Shown: positions 7,260 to 9,923 of the stretch, one piece after another | Layout: every line of letters begins with the position of its first letter | Numbering within the stretch: the stretch's first letter is position 1 | DNA from: Actinomycetes bacterium | Lineage (GTDB): Bacteria; Actinomycetota; Acidimicrobiia; Acidimicrobiales; RAAP-2 | Reading direction: 5' to 3' | Assembly (NCBI GenBank): GCA_021801615.1 | Contig: JAJYXS010000022.1 | Coordinates: forward strand, 1 to 9,923 | DNA length: 9,923 nt | Translations under genes and position numbers: made by a program | The notes under the pieces: generated by a model | The model's database searches: none | What the model was told of the DNA's origin: nothing | The model's input: only the letters and a program-made list of their open reading frames with translations

Positions 7260-7646
7260 GTGAGCACCACCATGTACGAGCGAGTGGGTGGCGAGGCGTT
7301 CTTCACGTCTCTGGTGGACCGCTTCTACGAAGGGGTCGCCTCTGACCCCGTGCTCCGCCCGCTCTACCCCGAGGACCTCCAGGCGCCAAAGGAGCATCTG
7401 CGACTGTTCCTCGTCCAGTACTGGGGAGGTCCGCGCACCTACGAGGAGCGCCGCGGTCATCCACGGTTGCGCATGCGCCACGCGCCGTTCGCCATCGGGC
7501 TCGCGGAGCGCGACGCATGGCTGCGCCTGATGCTCGCGGCGCTCTCCGACGCAGGGATCGGCGAGGAGGACGAAGCGCAGATGGCCGAGTACTTCCGTGC
7601 CGCGGCGACCCAGCTGATCAACCAGGCCGGGCGGCGACCCAGCTGA
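7260..7646 (+). CDS. glbO: group II truncated haemoglobin (GlbO type)
   Basis: A 128-residue haem protein of the 2-on-2 globin fold, cytoplasmic. Members bind O2 and NO and are linked to oxygen handling or redox protection. Diagnostic residues fit group II: Y36 (CD1) in LRPLYPED, the WGGPRTY motif (55-61), proximal H74 in GHPRLRMRHAPF and W87 (G8) in RDAWLR. Starting at GTG 7260 gives the same length as mycobacterial GlbO and nearly the same numbering, so it is preferred to ATG 7272. There is no Shine-Dalgarno sequence; a -10-like TAGCTT sits 7 nt upstream. The gene is divergent from tRNA-Gly and converges on the YbjQ-like genes. The last codons fall in a 29-bp tandem duplication: the frame leaves copy 1 as NQAG and ends in copy 2 as RRPS-stop. 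With a single copy it would end RRPG-stop at the same length. Confidence 0.96.
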   Translation: MSTTMYERVGGEAFFTSLVDRFYEGVASDPVLRPLYPEDLQAPKEHLRLFLVQYWGGPRTYEERRGHPRLRMRHAPFAIGLAERDAWLRLMLAALSDAGIGEEDEAQMAEYFRAAATQLINQAGRRPS

Positions 7647-7675
7647 TCAACCAGGCCGGGCGGCGACCCGGCTGA
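7602..7675. repeat. 29-bp tandem duplication across the glbO stop codon
   Basis: Copy 1 (7602-7630) and copy 2 (7631-7659) are identical; both begin GCGGCGACCC. A partial third copy (7660-7675) matches 15 of 16 bases, with G for A at 7670. The 10-bp direct repeat GCGGCGACCC explains the origin by replication slippage. Confidence 0.97.
7654..7673. terminator. hairpin between convergent glbO and YbjQ-like operon
   Basis: The arms GGCCGGG (7654-7660) and CCCGGCT (7667-7673) pair over 7 bp, including one G-T, around CGGCGA. It lies between the two convergent stop codons. The base that differs in the partial third repeat copy (G7670) completes this stem. There is no T-run. Confidence 0.4.
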
Positions 7676-7681
7676 CGGACG

Positions 7682-8521
7682 TCACTCGCCTCCGGCGCTG
7701 CGGAGGCTCTTCACCTCGAACAACCGCACCCGTTCGTCGAGGGGGACCACCATCTCCGGCGCGATGGAACGGTGCGCGGCTGTGCGCAGGTGCACCCCGG
7801 TGCCGATCGCGACGAACTGGATCACCCTCATGCTCGAGCTCGCTTTGCCCTCGCGCAGCTTCACCGCGACGATGCCTTCCGCTTTCATCGTGGCGCCGGA
7901 GCGCTGCATGCGTTCCATCGCGCGTTCGCGCGCCAGGTAGAGCGCCTGCGTCAGGTTCGGAAGCTCGACGTTTTGGCCCTGTTGCGCCGCCCACTCGCGT
8001 GCGGTCCGGCGCGGGGCGATCACGAAGCTCGCGCCGGCGGCGAGACCGAGCGGCCACCACCCCGCGCGGGTGAGGAGCACGAAGTCGCGCGCGGAGAGAT
8101 CCGAGACGAATTCGAAGTGGTGCGAGCGCGCGTCCGTGCGGCGCACCGCCGTCCCGGTCAGCTCGAGAGACACGTGGTGGGAGGACACCCGCAGGCCCAC
8201 GTCGACACCGAGCACTCCTGAGGCTCCTGCCTGCTCACAGGACTGCCGGAGCAGCTTCGCGGCGTGGTCCACCGCCCCGGTGAACGCCGCCGACGCCTCC
8301 TGCACCTCTCCGGTGGTCCATTGCCACACGCCCCAGGGGATCGACCACCACGAGACGCCGTAGACGAGGTCGACCGGCTCCCAACCAGCGGAGTGGAGGA
8401 GCAGGGTCTCGTCGATCGTGAGGTCCGACGTGGTGCCGTGCGGGCCGGCTGCCCGGTCCGCACCGCCAGGCGAGGCGGACAGCGCCGAGACCGCCTGCCG
8501 AACCTCGTCGCGAAGCCTCAC
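7682..8521 (-). CDS. two-module YbjQ/UPF0145-like protein, paralog C
   Basis: A 279-residue protein of unknown function, third in a set of three paralogs. The GTG start at 8521 has GAGGGA about 7 nt upstream and lies 25 bp after the previous stop. Module 1 (about 34-126) runs from LTIDETLLLHSAGWEPVDLV through the helix AAKLLRQSCEQAGASGVLGVDV to LELTGTAV. Module 2 (about 141-245) runs from DLSARDFVLLTRAGWWPLGL through NVELPNLTQALY and AMERMQRSGA to EGIVAV and IGTGV. The helix-GAxGVVGV-strand-GTAV pattern is that of YbjQ (UPF0145), single-module proteins labelled putative heavy-metal-binding. Only one Cys (C95) is present, so there is no obvious metal site. Module 1 has a Trp-rich loop, WWSIPWGVWQW (58-68). 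The tail ends with a PEMVVPLDE strand shared with the paralogs. There is no signal peptide; the protein is probably cytoplasmic. Confidence 0.75.
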   Translation of the reverse strand: MRLRDEVRQAVSALSASPGGADRAAGPHGTTSDLTIDETLLLHSAGWEPVDLVYGVSWWSIPWGVWQWTTGEVQEASAAFTGAVDHAAKLLRQSCEQAGASGVLGVDVGLRVSSHHVSLELTGTAVRRTDARSHHFEFVSDLSARDFVLLTRAGWWPLGLAAGASFVIAPRRTAREWAAQQGQNVELPNLTQALYLARERAMERMQRSGATMKAEGIVAVKLREGKASSSMRVIQFVAIGTGVHLRTAAHRSIAPEMVVPLDERVRLFEVKSLRSAGGE

Positions 8522-8546
8522 GTCGTTCCCTCAGCGCTCCTGCTCG

Positions 8547-9482
8547 TCACGTCAACCGGACGACGGGAACCGCTTCGGGCAGCGGGTCGAACTCCTTGAA
8601 CCGCCGAACCCTGTTGCCCTTCAGCGTGCACTGGATCGAGAGGTCGCCCTCCCCGATCTCGCGCTCCGAGCGCTCCAAGGTCGCGCCGTGGAGGAGGTCG
8701 GTGCCGAGCTGGGAGCGGACGCGCTCGCGAGCGATGCGCCGAGCCGCAGCCTCGGCACGGTTCACCTGGTCCACCGGACCGACGCCGGACACCCCCGCAG
8801 CGCCCTGGCCGTACCAGGTGCCGACGCCGGATCCCGCGAGCTGATAGTGGGTGATGCAGTAGCCCAGCATCCGGACGGCGCTCAGCGTGGCGACCACCGA
8901 GACCGGAGCGAACCCGGCCTCGATGAGCTTCGCAAGCCGCTGGCCCGAGAGGTACGTGCTGAAGGGGGTCGCAGGGCGCGGGATGTCGGGGACCACGACC
9001 GCGGTGCCACTTGCGGAGAATTCGACCATCGCGCCGCCGACGAGCGGGCGCATGGCATCGAGGACGCCGACGACGCCGGTCGCGCCCAGAGCCTTCGCCT
9101 CTTCGACCATTCGCCCGGTCGCGAGCCCCCATCCCGACGCCCAGCTGTCCTCGAGCCATGTGAGCTCGTAGTTCGCGCCGTACATGCGGTGCTCGGCGCT
9201 CACGAAGCCGTGGGGGCATTGCCACTGCTCGACGTACTGCCCGCGGCGCTGCGGCGAGCTCGTCCAGCCGCCGCCGAACCCGCCCAACCCCATGCCGAAC
9301 CCGCCTGTGGTCATGTACCAGCTCCACTGCAGGACCGCGTAGCCCTGGACGTAGCCCACCGGCTGCATCCCCATGTCCAGGCACGACGCGAAGTCGGCGA
9401 CGGAGAGGCCTGACGACCACGCCCCTTCGGCGAGCCGACGAGTGGCCGCCTCGGGGAGCCCGTTACCGGCTGTCGAGGCCAT
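8547..9482 (-). CDS. two-module YbjQ/UPF0145-like protein, paralog B (divergent second module)
   Basis: A 311-residue protein of unknown function. The ATG at 9482 shares one base with the TGA of the upstream gene (TGATG), which suggests translational coupling. Module 1 spans about 26-163: LSVADFASCLDMGMQPVGYVQG, then a long Trp/Gly-rich insert (QWSWYMTTGGFGMGLGGFGG, 52-71), EQWQCPHGF, the helix GRMVEEAKALGATGVVGV (123-140) and FSASGTAVVV. Module 2 (about 178-295) begins YLSGQRLAKLIEAGFAPVSVV, but the GAxGVVGV and GTAV signatures are replaced (LLHGATLE, LKGNRV), so it has diverged strongly. The four cysteines (34, 89, 209, 285) are scattered and do not form a CxxC. The C-terminus LPEAVPVVRL resembles the tail strand of the other two. 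Reading frame and start are well supported by the coupled overlap. Function is unknown. Confidence 0.75.
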   Translation of the reverse strand: MASTAGNGLPEAATRRLAEGAWSSGLSVADFASCLDMGMQPVGYVQGYAVLQWSWYMTTGGFGMGLGGFGGGWTSSPQRRGQYVEQWQCPHGFVSAEHRMYGANYELTWLEDSWASGWGLATGRMVEEAKALGATGVVGVLDAMRPLVGGAMVEFSASGTAVVVPDIPRPATPFSTYLSGQRLAKLIEAGFAPVSVVATLSAVRMLGYCITHYQLAGSGVGTWYGQGAAGVSGVGPVDQVNRAEAAARRIARERVRSQLGTDLLHGATLERSEREIGEGDLSIQCTLKGNRVRRFKEFDPLPEAVPVVRLT

Positions 9483-9923
9483 CAGCCGTCGAGAGAGATG
9501 ATCGTCTTCGGCTGCGGGATCGTGTGGTCGCCTTCGGAGCGAGCGACCGCGGTCCCAAGCGAGAGGAATTCGATCGTGTGGTCGCCCCACATGTGGCTCT
9601 TCTCCTCGAGCCGTACCCCGACGATCCCCGTCGCGCCGAGCTCGTTCGCCTCGTCCTGCATCCGGGTCATCGCCAGCTCGCGGGCTTCGTAGAGCGCCTG
9701 GGTGAAATTCGGCAGCTCGACGTTGCGGCCCGTGCTGCGCAGCGTCTGACCGACTCCGCGATGGGCGATGTGGTAGACGCACGTCCCCATCACGAGCCCG
9801 AGCGGGACGTGGCCCGTTTGCATCAGGACCCAGAAGTCCTGTCCGGACAGATCCGACGTGAAGGGCTTTCCGTGGCGGTTCCGGTAGGAGCGGCCGTCCT
9901 CCGCCTTCACCGCGGTGCCGACC
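9482..9923 (-). CDS. YbjQ/UPF0145-like protein, paralog A, 5' end outside window
   Basis: The C-terminal part of the first gene in the three-gene set. The frame is open to the window edge and reads VGTAVKAEDGR there, the end of an earlier module as in paralog C, so the GTG at 9910 is not the real start. The visible full module is FTSDLSGQDFWVLMQTGHVP, LGLVMG, NVELPNFTQALY, AMTRMQDEANELGATGIVGV and IEFLSLGTAV, followed by a PKTIISLDG tail strand. It is very close to module 2 of paralog C, with NVELPN, TQALY and RMQ shared. One Cys is visible, which does not support a metal-binding label. The stop TGA overlaps the next ATG by one base. A whole protein of about 270-280 residues with two modules is expected by comparison with paralog C. 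Confidence 0.75.
   Translation of the reverse strand, partial: VGTAVKAEDGRSYRNRHGKPFTSDLSGQDFWVLMQTGHVPLGLVMGTCVYHIAHRGVGQTLRSTGRNVELPNFTQALYEARELAMTRMQDEANELGATGIVGVRLEEKSHMWGDHTIEFLSLGTAVARSEGDHTIPQPKTIISLDG

Noticed and set aside
7602..7646. glbO as a frameshifted pseudogene because of the 29-bp duplication
   Set aside because: All haem-pocket residues are upstream, the length equals that of known GlbO, and the end differs by only one residue from the unduplicated form.
7602..7675. The direct repeats as a CRISPR array
   Set aside because: The copies are contiguous with no spacers and lie in the 3' end of a globin gene; this is a tandem duplication.
8418..9413. Plus-strand 331-codon frame opposite paralogs B and C
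   Set aside because: No recognisable motif; the opposite strand carries the paralogous, motif-bearing genes with coupled starts.
9483..9782. N-terminal extension of paralog B to 9782
   Set aside because: This part is an Arg-rich shadow of paralog A in another frame; the ATG at 9482 overlapping the TGA is the natural start.

Overview
The window is very GC-rich and its reading frames show the strong third-position G/C bias of a high-GC Actinomycetota genome. Three things support that placement: a group II truncated haemoglobin very close to the mycobacterial GlbO type, a tRNA gene without an encoded CCA end next to a CCA-less-type RNase Z, and frequent GTG starts. A deep-branching class such as Acidimicrobiia or Thermoleophilia would fit, but this is inference and the sequence alone does not prove it.

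Layout. (1) Positions 1-696 (+) are the 3' part of an enoyl-CoA hydratase/isomerase family gene. (2) Positions 697-914 hold an intergenic leader with hairpins and an imperfect direct repeat. (3) Positions 915-4772 (+) hold a close-packed run: a cobalamin-binding radical SAM enzyme that reads as the hopanoid C-3 methylase HpnR, an 82-residue four-cysteine protein with high-potential iron-sulfur protein (HiPIP) spacing, and a prolyl-oligopeptidase (S9) family serine peptidase. (4) Positions 4832-6829 (-) hold RNase Z and a secreted collagen-like surface protein. (5) Positions 6830-7259 are non-coding except for tRNA-Gly(TCC) on the minus strand, which has a good promoter. (6) Positions 7260-7646 (+) encode the truncated haemoglobin GlbO; its stop codon lies in a recent 29-bp tandem duplication. 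(7) Positions 7682-9923 (-) hold three adjacent paralogous genes. Each encodes two divergent YbjQ/UPF0145-like modules, and the first is cut by the window edge.

How the genes may work together. HpnR methylates the A ring of hopanoids at C-3 and needs electrons for its [4Fe-4S] cluster. The HiPIP-like protein starts 11 bp after hpnR, so it is a candidate redox partner; this is inference. No other hopanoid gene is visible here. RNase Z would mature CCA-less tRNAs such as the tRNA-Gly in the window. The three two-module YbjQ-like genes form a translationally coupled or closely spaced unit of unknown function. They are the best candidate for an undescribed system: the single-module family is known to build oligomeric rings, and six modules with different tryptophan- and glycine-rich loops could form a hetero-oligomer.
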